In this document: piece after piece, positions 1 through 7,470 of the stretch
How positions within the stretch are numbered: the first letter of the stretch is position 1
How the letters are laid out: every line of letters begins with the position of its first letter
Assembly: GCA_002438865.1 (NCBI GenBank)
Contig: DJRJ01000024.1
Location: 1 to 34,469, forward strand
DNA: 34,469 nt
Origin: Clostridiales bacterium UBA6363
GTDB taxonomy: Bacteria > Bacillota > Clostridia > UBA1381
Direction of reading: 5' to 3'
Translations under genes and position numbers: made by a program
Notes under the pieces: model-generated
The model's input: only the letters and a program-made list of their open reading frames with translations
Told to the model about the DNA's origin: nothing
Databases searched by the model: none

Positions 1-99
1 AGCCATTTCCGCCGCACCTGTCGCCGGAAATGATTTAAAATAGAGGTTAGCACCTCAAACTCCCAAGAACAAAGATGACAAGCCGCCGGCGGTTTGTCT
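1..99 (-). repeat. Structured three-hairpin repeat, copy A
   Basis: Read on the minus strand, this stretch matches 28331-28427 on the plus strand almost base for base outside the stems. It holds three stem-loops: 77-86 with 89-98, 43-47 with 52-56, and 4-11 with 25-32. Several stem positions differ from copy B on both sides of the pair, so pairing is kept. The copy runs to the first base of the window, so anything beyond it on the minus strand is not visible. It sits just upstream of the transporter gene at 138, pointing away from it. The sequence match and the stems are seen directly. Whether it acts as RNA or as DNA is unknown. Confidence 0.8.
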
Positions 100-137
100 G
101 AATTTAATTGTTATTTTTAATACAGAGGTAGAAGGTT

Positions 138-1073
138 ATGAAGAACACTAAGACAAAGGGTAATCTGATGCTGATTTTGACAGCATTTATATGGGGTATT
201 GCGTTTATTGCGCAGAGCGTGGGCGTGGAAACGCTTTCGGCAAACACTTTTAACGGCGTGCGTTCAATGCTCGGCGGTATCGGACTTATCCCCGTTATAC
301 TTATACTTGACGCAAACAAAAAAAAGAACGGAATAACCGTTCCCAAGCCGAACAAAACGCTCTTATTCGGCGGTATAATATGCGGAATATTCCTTTGCGC
401 CGCATCTACGGTGCAAACGGCGGCAATGGCATACACCAGTCCGGGCAAAGCGGGATTTATCACGGCACTGTATATGATTCTTGTGCCGATAATAAGCGTA
501 TTTGCCGGAAAAAAGATTACATATCTGAATATAATCTCGGTTGTTGTTGCAACATTGGGACTGTACCTTATATGCGTTACGGACGGATTCGGCAGTATAA
601 ACAAGGGTGATATAATGCTTTTTATATGTGCGCTGTTGTTTTCGTTTCACATTATGGCTGTCGATTATTTTTCGCCGAAAACTGACGGGGTCAGGCTTTC
701 GTGCATACAGTTTTTCGTGTGCGGAGTGATAAATCTTACGTGGGCATTTATATTTGACAAGCCGCAGATTAAACCGATACTCGATTGTTGGATACCGATA
801 TGCTATGCGGGATTTTTCTCCTGCGGAATTGCATACACATTGCAGATTGTGGGTCAGAAATACACAGACCCGACCTCGGCATCAATACTTATGAGTATGG
901 AGTCCGTGTTCTCGATGCTCGCAACGGTAGTGCTTGTTGCGTGCGGATTTAATCTTACGGGCGGTGCGCTTACGGCACGTGAAATATTCGGCTGTGTGCT
1001 TATGTTCTGCGCAATAATCCTTGTGCAATTACCCGATAAAAAGAAAACCGCAGCACAATCGAAACAAGCTTAA
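138..1073 (+). CDS. DMT-superfamily (EamA) membrane transporter
   Basis: A 311-residue polytopic membrane protein built as two halves of about five hydrophobic segments each, the usual arrangement of two EamA domains in the drug/metabolite transporter superfamily. The N-terminal segment near residues 10-30 contains the family-typical AFIWGIAFIAQ pattern. The second half begins near residue 160 (IMLFICALLFSFHIMAVD). Such proteins export small metabolites or amino acids across the cytoplasmic membrane, and the substrate cannot be read from sequence. The ATG at 138 follows a purine-rich but imperfect Shine-Dalgarno (GAGGTAGAAGG). It is a single gene ending at a strong hairpin at 1080-1107 and is convergent with the carboxypeptidase gene. 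Family assignment is secure; substrate is unknown. Confidence 0.9.
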   Translation: MKNTKTKGNLMLILTAFIWGIAFIAQSVGVETLSANTFNGVRSMLGGIGLIPVILILDANKKKNGITVPKPNKTLLFGGIICGIFLCAASTVQTAAMAYTSPGKAGFITALYMILVPIISVFAGKKITYLNIISVVVATLGLYLICVTDGFGSINKGDIMLFICALLFSFHIMAVDYFSPKTDGVRLSCIQFFVCGVINLTWAFIFDKPQIKPILDCWIPICYAGFFSCGIAYTLQIVGQKYTDPTSASILMSMESVFSMLATVVLVACGFNLTGGALTAREIFGCVLMFCAIILVQLPDKKKTAAQSKQA

Positions 1074-1079
1074 TAATAA

Positions 1080-1110
1080 GGCAGAAACGATTAAATTCGT
1101 TTCTGCCTTT
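1080..1110. terminator. Bidirectional intrinsic terminator
   Basis: An 11-bp perfect stem (GGCAGAAACGA, 1080-1090, with 1097-1107) closes a 6-nt loop. T-rich tracts follow on both strands. It lies between two convergent genes and can serve both. Confidence 0.85.
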
Positions 1111-1113
1111 AAT

Positions 1114-2565
1114 TTACTTTCCGTATCTTGAATTTGAGCCTTTTGATTTTATATCACGCATTTCCGCACCCGATGCGTTTCTGTCGGGGATACGGCGTGA
1201 GGTGTCACTCACACGTGATTTACTGCGCTTTAACTGCTGCATTCTTCTTTTCTTGGCACGCTTTTTCTTCTGATTTGCCGAGAATATCAAAAGTATGATA
1301 ATAAGTATCACCGGCACAAAGAAGAACGGACTCTTTATGATATTCACAATGAAGTGTATAACGTGCAGTAATTTATCCTGTTTTACCGAATTTGCCGCTA
1401 CAAGATCGGAGCTTGCAAGCTGAACGCCGTTTGCCGAGTATGTGACTTTGCCGAGGACTGTGCCCTGTTCTATCGGAGCGGTCAGATTTTCATCGACAAG
1501 CTCGACCGAGGCGCTTATGTCCTTATCCACGTCTGCGGATTTGCTCAAAAGAACATATATATCCTCCGGAACCGTCAGCGCAACACGTGTTCCGCCCTTT
1601 GCCTCGTACACCTTTGAATCGTGTACCACATCGCCGGGCGAGGCAAGCTTTTTCGATGAATAATTGTTAAATCCGAACTCGAACATATTCTTCGAGTCAA
1701 CGTACGAATATGCGCCTGCCTGCGTATCGGTGTTTTTCGCATTGAGAACAACCGCAAGCAATGAAATGTCCTTGTATTCCGCCGAGCTTACAAGACAGTA
1801 ACCCGCCTTGTCGGTGTGTCCGGTTTTAATTCCCGTACACGGCTCGTAATAATGATAGCTTGATCTCAATGAACTTAAGAACAGGTTTGTGTTCTGCAGA
1901 TTACGCTCCTGCGCATACTTGTTCGTTGCCGGCATTGAATATATCGGCATTTTTACAATCTCACGGAATTTCTCGTTCTGCATACAATACTGCGCAAGCT
2001 TTGCCAAATCCTCTGCCGTTGTGTAATGATCGTCGTTGTGTATTCCGCAGGCGTTCACAAAATGAGTATTTGTCATACCCAGCTCCTGCGCCTTTTTGTT
2101 CATCATCTCCGCAAACGCCTCAACCGAGCCTGCAAGATGAATTGCAATAACATTTGCGGCGTCGTTTGCACTGTAGACAAGCATACCCGAAATAAGCTGT
2201 TCGAGCGTGAACTCCTCGCCTATCAGTATTCCCATATGCGAATCGCCGAGGGTTATGTCCTTTATTGCGTCGTATGTTGCCGTAACCTTGTCCGAAAGAT
2301 TACCGTTTTCGAGAGCGATTATACCCGTCATCATTTTTGTTGTGCTTGCCGGGTACAGCTTTTTCTGCGTGTTCTTTCCTAAAATAAGTCTGCCTGTTTT
2401 CATATCCATCAGAAGCGCCGCTTCCGAATGACTTATATCCGGGGGTGTAAGGCTTTGGTCCTCCATTGTTATATCAGAGGACGTGTTCTCCGTCGGCTCC
2501 GCAAACGCCGTAAACGGCAGTGTCAGCATAAAAACCGCCAGAAGAACGGAAATTATTTTTTTCAT
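1114..2565 (-). CDS. D-alanyl-D-alanine carboxypeptidase (PBP5 / peptidase S11 family)
   Basis: A 483-residue serine-type D,D-carboxypeptidase that trims the terminal D-Ala from peptidoglycan stem peptides outside the membrane. A signal peptide covers residues 1-22. The three penicillin-binding motifs are present and ordered: S74-T-T-K77 (nucleophile and general base), S132-A-N134, and K247-T-G249. A PBP5-like C-terminal beta domain follows at about residues 300-390. Near residues 410-430 there is a hydrophobic membrane segment followed by a strongly basic tail (KKKRAKKRR). This replaces the amphipathic anchor of classical PBP5, so the protein is probably a bitopic membrane protein. The ATG at 2565 follows GGAGGAAG and a sigma-A promoter lies at 2609-2637. 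It appears monocistronic. DacF or DacB-type naming is possible, but the subtype cannot be fixed. Confidence 0.93.
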   Translation of the reverse strand: MKKIISVLLAVFMLTLPFTAFAEPTENTSSDITMEDQSLTPPDISHSEAALLMDMKTGRLILGKNTQKKLYPASTTKMMTGIIALENGNLSDKVTATYDAIKDITLGDSHMGILIGEEFTLEQLISGMLVYSANDAANVIAIHLAGSVEAFAEMMNKKAQELGMTNTHFVNACGIHNDDHYTTAEDLAKLAQYCMQNEKFREIVKMPIYSMPATNKYAQERNLQNTNLFLSSLRSSYHYYEPCTGIKTGHTDKAGYCLVSSAEYKDISLLAVVLNAKNTDTQAGAYSYVDSKNMFEFGFNNYSSKKLASPGDVVHDSKVYEAKGGTRVALTVPEDIYVLLSKSADVDKDISASVELVDENLTAPIEQGTVLGKVTYSANGVQLASSDLVAANSVKQDKLLHVIHFIVNIIKSPFFFVPVILIIILLIFSANQKKKRAKKRRMQQLKRSKSRVSDTSRRIPDRNASGAEMRDIKSKGSNSRYGK

Positions 2566-2608
2566 TATTCTTCCTCCACTCGTATTTTTATATAAGCAGT
2601 CAGTTTAT

Positions 2609-2637
2609 ATTATACAATTATTATGATAAATTTTCAA
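2609..2637 (-). promoter_or_regulatory. Sigma-A promoter of the carboxypeptidase gene
   Basis: On the minus strand there is a -35 TTGAAA (2632-2637), a 17-bp spacer and a -10 TATAAT (2609-2614). It lies about 45 bp upstream of the start codon. Confidence 0.75.
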
Positions 2638-2691
2638 TCGGTTTAATAAAAAATTTGTAAAAAAGTATTGAAAAAATAATTTTTATGTAAT

Positions 2692-2720
2692 GAAAAAGGG
2701 GATTGCATAACGCAATCCCC
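2692..2720 (-). terminator. Intrinsic terminator, likely for pheST
   Basis: A 9-bp stem (GGGGATTGC at 2698-2706 with GCAATCCCC at 2712-2720) is followed on the minus strand by a run of Ts. It lies about 185 bp past the pheT stop codon, beyond the repeat block at 2730-2908. Confidence 0.75.
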
Positions 2721-2729
2721 TGCCTATGG

Positions 2730-2908
2730 CGTATAATTTCCCATTCGGGACGATGCGGGCATCGTCCTGCTTTTGCAATTGTGATTAACGCATTTTGTAG
2801 GGGTTGATGCCCTCATCAACCCGAAACATTATCCTGTACGGTGTGCGTTTCGGCAGGAGCAAGCCCCTGCCCTACGGTGTGCTGTTTCCCATTCGGGACG
2901 TCCCCTAC
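2730..2908. repeat. GTAGGGG-type interspersed repeat block
   Basis: A mosaic of short palindromic units. TTGATG-CCCT-CATCAA hairpins follow GTAGGGG at 2797. A CGGCAGG...CCCTGCC-type arm pair lies near 2850-2875. The motif CCCATTCGGGACG occurs twice (about 2740 and 2888). The block from 2797 to about 2877 closely matches 11208-11287. The block begins with GTAGGGG and ends with CCCCTAC (2902-2908), like short terminal inverted repeats. The last copy overlaps the pheT stop codon. No coding sequence was seen in it. Confidence 0.8.
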
Positions 2909-5262
2909 TTTTGTGCTATTCCCTTTTGCGCAAGTCTGGCGATTATGCTGTCCACGTGCTGCATAACCTCCTCCTTGGTGAGCGTTCTTTCGGGATGCGC
3001 AAACGTTATGCGCACCGTTATTGCCTTGCCGTTTTCATCTTTGTAGATGTCGGCAAGCTTAACCTTCTTTATCAGCTTGCATTTTTCGTCCGCAATGGCT
3101 TTGCCTATCGGAGCAAACCAATCCGAAACAAACGTTACGTCTATTTCCATTTCGGGATAGCGTGACGGCTCGGAATAAACTATGCTGTCATTTTCGAGCT
3201 CCGCAAACTTGTTTACGTCGATTTCCGCATAAACAATGCTTGCCTTTTTATCAATCTTCTTTGAAACGGTCGGGTATATCATTCCGATTTCGCCTATATC
3301 AACGCCGCCGCATAAAACAGTGTTGAGGTTTTTCGGGTGCTGATACGAATGAGTTGCCTGTGCCTTTTCAAAGCTTAACGGCTTGTGCTTAATATCGTCC
3401 GCAATAACCGCAAGAATGTCACGCAGTTCAAAATACAAATCCTTAACGGATCGTGTTTTGCTGTAGAGCGTGATTGCAAGCATTTTCTTCTCGTTGCAAA
3501 GCTTATCCCCGTTCAATCCGTCCACTACTCTGCCTATTTCAAATACCGAAAAATCATTGAGGTAATCCGTATTTGTGTTCACCTGGCAAAGCTGTGTGGG
3601 GATAATTGACTTTCTTATTGTTTCGATGTTCGGATTTGTGGCGTTTACAAGCTTTATGTTGTCCTCAACTTCTATGCCGAGAGCCTTGTAATCGTCATAG
3701 TACGCCCATACGTACGAATGTAATTCGTGCATTGAATAGCGCTTTACGAGAATATCCTTTATTCTGTCCTCAACGCTCTTTTCAACCGATTCACGAACCG
3801 GATACAAAGGCGATACGGCTGTATTTACGGCGAAATTGTCATAGCCGTAAATTCTCGTAATTTCCTCTACAATGTCCGCTTTTATGGTTACGTCCTTTGT
3901 GGCTCTCCAGCTCGGAACGATAACGGCAAAATTATCGTTTTCGCATTTTACGCCGAAGCCGAGCGCCTTTAAGGTTTTGACGATTGTATCACTGCTTATG
4001 TCGATACCCGTGTACTTGTCAATAAACGCTTTGTCAAAATCAAGCTCAACAGTATCATACCTGAACGCATACTCGTCCGTAAGCGATGAAATCACCTCCG
4101 CACCGCCGTCAATATCAAGCATAAGCTTGACAAATCTTGCTATTGCGGTGTCGGTCATTTCGGGGTCGAGGCACTTTTCGTATCTCATTGACGCATCGGT
4201 ACGGTGCGCAAGGCGCACGGTGGATTTTCTTACCGAAACGGCGTCAAACGTTGCCGATTCGAGCGTCAGCTCCGAGGTGTCGTCCACGATTTCAGAATCA
4301 AGTCCGCCCATAATTCCGGCGATTGCAACAGGCGTGTTGTCGTTGCAGATCATAAGCGTGTTTTCGTCTATGTCACGCTCAACGCCGTCAAGAGTTTTGA
4401 ACTTAAAGGGCGTGTCAAATCTTTTAATTCTTATCTTTTCTATTTTGCGTGAGTCGAAAGCGTGCATCGGCTGACCCATTTCAAGCATAATGTAGTTTGT
4501 CATATCCGCAAGGAAATTGATTGCACGCATACCGCAGTAGTACAGTCTTATACGCATATTTACGGGGCTTACCTTGGTTTCGATATTCTTCACCTTTAAG
4601 CACGAATATCTCTGGCAAAGCTTGTCCTCGATTTTCATATCTATTTTGGGTAAATTATCGTATTTTGACAAATCAACCGTATCGAGCGGCTTAAGCGGAC
4701 GTCCGGCAAGCGCCGCAAATTCACGTGCTATGCCGTAATGTCCCCATAAATCGGGGCGGTTTGTGAGGGATTTGTTATCAACCTCAAACACAATATCGTC
4801 TACCTGATACGCCTCTTTTATGTCCGTACCGTTCGGTATATCGTCGGTGATTTCCATAATACCGTCGTTGTTGTCGCTGATGCCTATTTCCTTTTCGGAA
4901 CAGCACATACCGTAGGAGGTATAGCCTGCCAGCGGACGGGGAGCAATCGTTATTTCGCCCACTCTTGCGCCCACCTTTGCAAACGCCGTTTTCATACCGA
5001 CTCTGACGTTCGGCGCACCGCAGACAACGTCTGTAAGCTCGTTTTCGCCTGCGTCCACCTTAAGGAGATGAAGCTTTTTCGAGTCGGGGTGATCTTTTAC
5101 TTCCTTTATTTCGGCAACCACTATTCCGCTTATGTCGCTGCCTTTTAGGAAAATATCGTTTTCAACCTCTGCGGTTGAGAGGGAAAACTGGTTTATTAAT
5201 TTAAGCTTATCCAGACCGGACAAATCAACATAGTCCGAGATCCAGTTCATTGATAAAAACAT
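2905..5262 (-). CDS. pheT: Phenylalanine-tRNA ligase beta subunit
   Basis: A 785-residue beta chain of the (alpha-beta)2 phenylalanyl-tRNA synthetase, which charges tRNA-Phe in the cytoplasm. An N-terminal EMAP/OB-type tRNA-binding domain covers about residues 40-150 (VKDHPDSKKLHLLKVDAG). It is followed by the B3/B4 editing module at about 200-390 and B5 at about 400-470. A catalytic-like core follows, then the ferredoxin-fold anticodon-binding domain at about 690-785 (YPEMEIDVTFV). Length is normal for the family. The ATG at 5262 follows AAAGGAG and lies 18 bp after the pheS stop, so the two are co-transcribed behind the T-box leader. The stop codon TAG lies inside the terminal CCCCTAC of an interspersed repeat (2902-2908). 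Confidence 0.97.
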   Translation of the reverse strand: MFLSMNWISDYVDLSGLDKLKLINQFSLSTAEVENDIFLKGSDISGIVVAEIKEVKDHPDSKKLHLLKVDAGENELTDVVCGAPNVRVGMKTAFAKVGARVGEITIAPRPLAGYTSYGMCCSEKEIGISDNNDGIMEITDDIPNGTDIKEAYQVDDIVFEVDNKSLTNRPDLWGHYGIAREFAALAGRPLKPLDTVDLSKYDNLPKIDMKIEDKLCQRYSCLKVKNIETKVSPVNMRIRLYYCGMRAINFLADMTNYIMLEMGQPMHAFDSRKIEKIRIKRFDTPFKFKTLDGVERDIDENTLMICNDNTPVAIAGIMGGLDSEIVDDTSELTLESATFDAVSVRKSTVRLAHRTDASMRYEKCLDPEMTDTAIARFVKLMLDIDGGAEVISSLTDEYAFRYDTVELDFDKAFIDKYTGIDISSDTIVKTLKALGFGVKCENDNFAVIVPSWRATKDVTIKADIVEEITRIYGYDNFAVNTAVSPLYPVRESVEKSVEDRIKDILVKRYSMHELHSYVWAYYDDYKALGIEVEDNIKLVNATNPNIETIRKSIIPTQLCQVNTNTDYLNDFSVFEIGRVVDGLNGDKLCNEKKMLAITLYSKTRSVKDLYFELRDILAVIADDIKHKPLSFEKAQATHSYQHPKNLNTVLCGGVDIGEIGMIYPTVSKKIDKKASIVYAEIDVNKFAELENDSIVYSEPSRYPEMEIDVTFVSDWFAPIGKAIADEKCKLIKKVKLADIYKDENGKAITVRITFAHPERTLTKEEVMQHVDSIIARLAQKGIAQK

Positions 5263-5280
5263 ATTTCACCGGCTCCTTTC

Positions 5281-6333
5281 TTATTCATCGTCCGTAAACT
5301 GCGAAAGGCTTCTCAGATTTCCGCTGTTTAAGTCACGTATATCTTTTATACCGTATTTCATCATGGCAAGTCTTGTAAGACCCAGACCGAACGCAAAGCC
5401 TGTGTATTCTTCGGGGTCGATACCGCCGGCTTTAAGCACTTCGGGGTGAATCATACCGCAGGGGCAAAGCTCCAGCCATCCGCTGTGCTTGCAGGAAGGA
5501 CAGCCGTCTCCGCCGCAGATAAGGCAGTTTATATCAAGCTCAAATCCCGGCTCGACAAACGGGAAAAATCCCGGACGCAAGCGCACCTTTATATCCTTTC
5601 TGAAAACCTCCGAAAGCATAGTTTTCATAAAGAATATGAGGTTTGAAATGGAGATATTTTTATCAACCATTATGCCCTCCATTTGGAAGAACGTGTTTTC
5701 GTGGCAGGCGTCCGTTGCTTCGTTACGGAAGCATCTGCCGGGGAATATTGCCTTTATCGGCACGCCGTCGTTTACAAGCGCATCTCTGTATTTTCTGTAA
5801 ATAGCGTTCTGCGCCGCCGAGGTCTGCGATTTTAAGAGCTGACCGTTTTCGAGATAATATGTGTCCTGCATATCACGTGCCGGGTGGTGCTTGGGGATAT
5901 TGAGCGACTCAAAGCACTCGTAATCGGTAACCACCTCGCTGTATTCCTCAACGGTAAATCCCATTGATTTGAATATCTTCTCACATTCTCTCTGCACGAG
6001 AGTTATGGGGTGATACGAGCCTCTTTCGAGGTTTGCGGGAGTTGAGATGTCGAACTCCTCCGTGTGATTTATTTCCTCCTCGACAGCTTTCTTTTTAAGC
6101 TCGTCAAACTTTTCGGACAGCTTTTCGGAAACCTCCTTTTTAAGAACGTTCACCGCCTGACCAAACAGCTTTTTTTCCTCCGCCGAAAGCGATTTCATAT
6201 CCTTCATAAGAGAGGTAATGCTTCCGCTTTTGCCGAGATATTTGACTCTCATATTTTCCAAAACGGAAATATCGCTTGTCTTTTCCAGTTCACTTAAAAA
6301 CTCTTTTTTGATTTCAGATGTTTTTTCAGACAT
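5281..6333 (-). CDS. pheS: Phenylalanine-tRNA ligase alpha subunit
   Basis: A 350-residue catalytic subunit of phenylalanyl-tRNA synthetase. An N-terminal coiled-coil (about residues 1-85) precedes the class II catalytic core, which contains FFQMEG and the C-terminal GFAFGLGLTRLAM (motif 3). The ATG at 6333 is chosen because it follows AAGGAAAGGG and because everything upstream is T-box RNA. The frame stays open by chance to 6504. The motif 2 region reads LLKSQTSAAQ, whereas most bacterial PheS have LLRTxTSxxQ, so the usual arginine is a lysine here. A Cys-rich stretch (CLICGGDGCPSCKHSGW) is fuller than in many homologues. The function call is firm; the sequence is a divergent member. Confidence 0.96.
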   Translation of the reverse strand: MSEKTSEIKKEFLSELEKTSDISVLENMRVKYLGKSGSITSLMKDMKSLSAEEKKLFGQAVNVLKKEVSEKLSEKFDELKKKAVEEEINHTEEFDISTPANLERGSYHPITLVQRECEKIFKSMGFTVEEYSEVVTDYECFESLNIPKHHPARDMQDTYYLENGQLLKSQTSAAQNAIYRKYRDALVNDGVPIKAIFPGRCFRNEATDACHENTFFQMEGIMVDKNISISNLIFFMKTMLSEVFRKDIKVRLRPGFFPFVEPGFELDINCLICGGDGCPSCKHSGWLELCPCGMIHPEVLKAGGIDPEEYTGFAFGLGLTRLAMMKYGIKDIRDLNSGNLRSLSQFTDDE

Positions 6334-6344
6334 TTTTATAACCC

Positions 6345-6633
6345 TTCCTTTCCGATTATTATTACAATAAAAAACACTCCGCCCCATACTGGGACGAAGT
6401 GTGCATACTCCGTGGTACCACCCGGCTTCCGGCAAAATTGCCGACGCTCTTTTTAGTGTATAACGGCACTGCCCGTCATTCGCTACGCATCGTTTAGACT
6501 TCACAAATGCAGCTCCAAAACGAAAGTTCGGCGTCTGCCCTTACCGCAGCGGCTCACAGCTCAATAACCTCTGCTCTCTCTATGGCGGAATCAGCGCTTA
6601 ATGTATTTTTTCATCGCCTTTTTGTATTCAATT
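6345..6633 (-). ncRNA. Phe-specific T-box leader (riboswitch) of pheST
   Basis: The RNA runs on the minus strand from about 6633, downstream of the promoter at 6640-6668, towards pheS. It carries a 5' GATGAAAAAATA-like entry, an AGAGAG element (about 6573-6578), and a specifier loop reading GAACTTTCG. The triplet TTC (6524-6522) followed by a purine fits a Phe codon. The conserved T-box sequence GGGTGGTACCACGG lies at about 6423-6410 and pairs with uncharged tRNA ends. It is followed by a competing terminator at 6368-6402. By known T-box biology, uncharged tRNA-Phe should favour read-through into pheS. The specifier assignment is an inference from spacing. Confidence 0.93.
6368..6402 (-). terminator. 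T-box attenuator terminator
   Basis: A 12-bp stem (ACACTTCGTCCC with GGGGCGGAGTGT, 6374-6402) closes a 5-nt loop and is followed by a T run on the minus strand. It lies immediately after the T-box sequence, about 40 nt before the pheS start. Confidence 0.93.
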
Positions 6634-6639
6634 ACAGCT

Positions 6640-6668
6640 ATTGTATCATAAATATTTTATAATTGCAA
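6640..6668 (-). promoter_or_regulatory. Sigma-A promoter of the T-box/pheST operon
   Basis: -35 TTGCAA (6663-6668), 17-bp spacer, -10 TACAAT (6640-6645) on the minus strand. It is placed to start transcription just upstream of the T-box Stem I. Confidence 0.85.
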
Positions 6669-6703
6669 TAGTTTATTTAAAAATTTTACGGTTTTATGCG
6701 GGT

Positions 6704-6735
6704 AATGTTTCGGGTCGATGTGGGCATCGACCCGT
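6704..6735. repeat. Short palindromic repeat (CGGGTCGATG family)
   Basis: A perfect 10-bp stem, CGGGTCGATG with CATCGACCCG. It is the same unit seen near 2743-2770 and 11330-11360. It lies directly after the stop codon of the small minus-strand gene at 6740 and may act as its transcript end. Confidence 0.7.
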
Positions 6736-6739
6736 GATT

Positions 6740-6910
6740 TTATTCTTTATCTTTAGGAAGATTTTCCAATGCATATTCACAGCACTGCACTACAACCTGG
6801 TTAAACGATATATCCTTTTCGCCTGCAAGTTTTGATATTCTTTCTATTAAATCATCAGGCATTCTTATAGTTCTGTTTGAGCTTGTTGTCTTTTTAATTA
6901 TAAAATCCAT
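6740..6910 (-). CDS. Small Arc/CopG-like (ribbon-helix-helix) protein
   Basis: A 56-residue protein. Residues 13-48 (SNRTIRMPDDLIERISKL, then ISFNQVVVQCCEYAL) match the pattern of Arc/CopG/HicB-type ribbon-helix-helix DNA-binding proteins. These have a short basic strand (RTIRMPDDL) followed by two helices and bind operators as dimers. The ATG at 6910 follows GAGAGGGG at good spacing. No partner toxin gene is adjacent: its neighbours are the pheST leader, which is downstream on the same strand, and a divergent membrane protein gene. It may be an orphan antitoxin-like regulator or a phage/plasmid remnant. The fold is inferred from the motif only. Confidence 0.75.
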   Translation of the reverse strand: MDFIIKKTTSSNRTIRMPDDLIERISKLAGEKDISFNQVVVQCCEYALENLPKDKE

Positions 6911-7038
6911 ACTATTCGCCCCTCTCGTTAGTATTATTTTACATTATTTTTGCCTTTTGGGATATATTCAAAACTACAAGCAACACTTTTATCATAAATT
7001 AAATTAAGTTTTATTTTTATTTTGATACTAATATTTAG

Positions 7039-7067
7039 TTGCAATAATTAAATACATATGATATAAT
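7039..7067 (+). promoter_or_regulatory. Sigma-A promoter for the 7106 gene and birA
   Basis: -35 TTGCAA (7039-7044), 17-bp spacer, -10 TATAAT (7062-7067). It lies about 40 bp upstream of the first start codon. Confidence 0.82.
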
Positions 7068-7105
7068 GCAATATAATATATATTTACATATTAAGGAGAA
7101 TTTAT

Positions 7106-7414
7106 ATGCCGTTTAAAAACAAACACAGAACGCCTTTTAAATTAACTTGTGCCAAGTCATTTATTATTGCCGCTGTATGCGCTGCGGCAGGAGGATATCT
7201 GGAGGAGCTGGCAGACAAAATATTTGCACACGATGTACCTATAGGCACAATTACAACCGGAACAAAAACTACTATTCTTTACGGAACATCAAATCTCCAA
7301 AAAGTCCTTATAGACATTTGCGGCGTGGTTCGCTTGATTTGTCTGATTGCCGTTTTTGTATTTATAAATATGGGATTTATATTACTTCTTAATAAACGCA
7401 CTCCCCCCGAATGA
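7106..7414 (+). CDS. Small membrane protein of unknown function
   Basis: A 102-residue protein I do not recognise. It has a basic N-terminus, a moderately hydrophobic segment (about residues 16-32), and a roughly 35-residue polar middle facing one side of the membrane. A strong hydrophobic segment follows (about residues 66-96, ending MGFILLLNK). Two membrane passes are likely. The ATG at 7106 follows TAAGGAG and a clear promoter. It is followed 56 bp later by birA on the same strand, so the two are probably co-transcribed. No function is proposed. Confidence 0.7.
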   Translation: MPFKNKHRTPFKLTCAKSFIIAAVCAAAGGYLEELADKIFAHDVPIGTITTGTKTTILYGTSNLQKVLIDICGVVRLICLIAVFVFINMGFILLLNKRTPPE

Positions 7415-7470
7415 TTTGCTTGATTTTCTGTCCGAAAAGCTATATAATAATAGCGAAAGGACTTGATAGC

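Noticed and set aside
94..122. Promoter of the DMT transporter (TTGTCT, 17 bp, TTAATA)
   Set aside because: Both boxes are poor and the -35 overlaps a hairpin arm of repeat copy A; too weak to list as a feature.
2730..2908. Insertion sequence remnant
   Set aside because: There is no transposase fragment in any frame; only short palindromic modules with GTAGGGG ends, better described as a non-coding repeat.
3872..4474. 200-codon plus-strand frame inside pheT
   Set aside because: Antisense shadow of a conserved gene with serine-rich composition.
6334..6504. N-terminal extension of PheS (57 codons, open frame)
   Set aside because: The stretch is the T-box leader with its antiterminator and terminator. 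The ATG at 6333 has a proper ribosome binding site and gives normal PheS length.
7411..7470. Upstream ATG for birA overlapping the previous stop (ATGA)
   Set aside because: No ribosome binding site precedes it, and it would add a hydrophobic leader atypical for BirA. The TTG at 7471 has GAAAGGA at the right distance.
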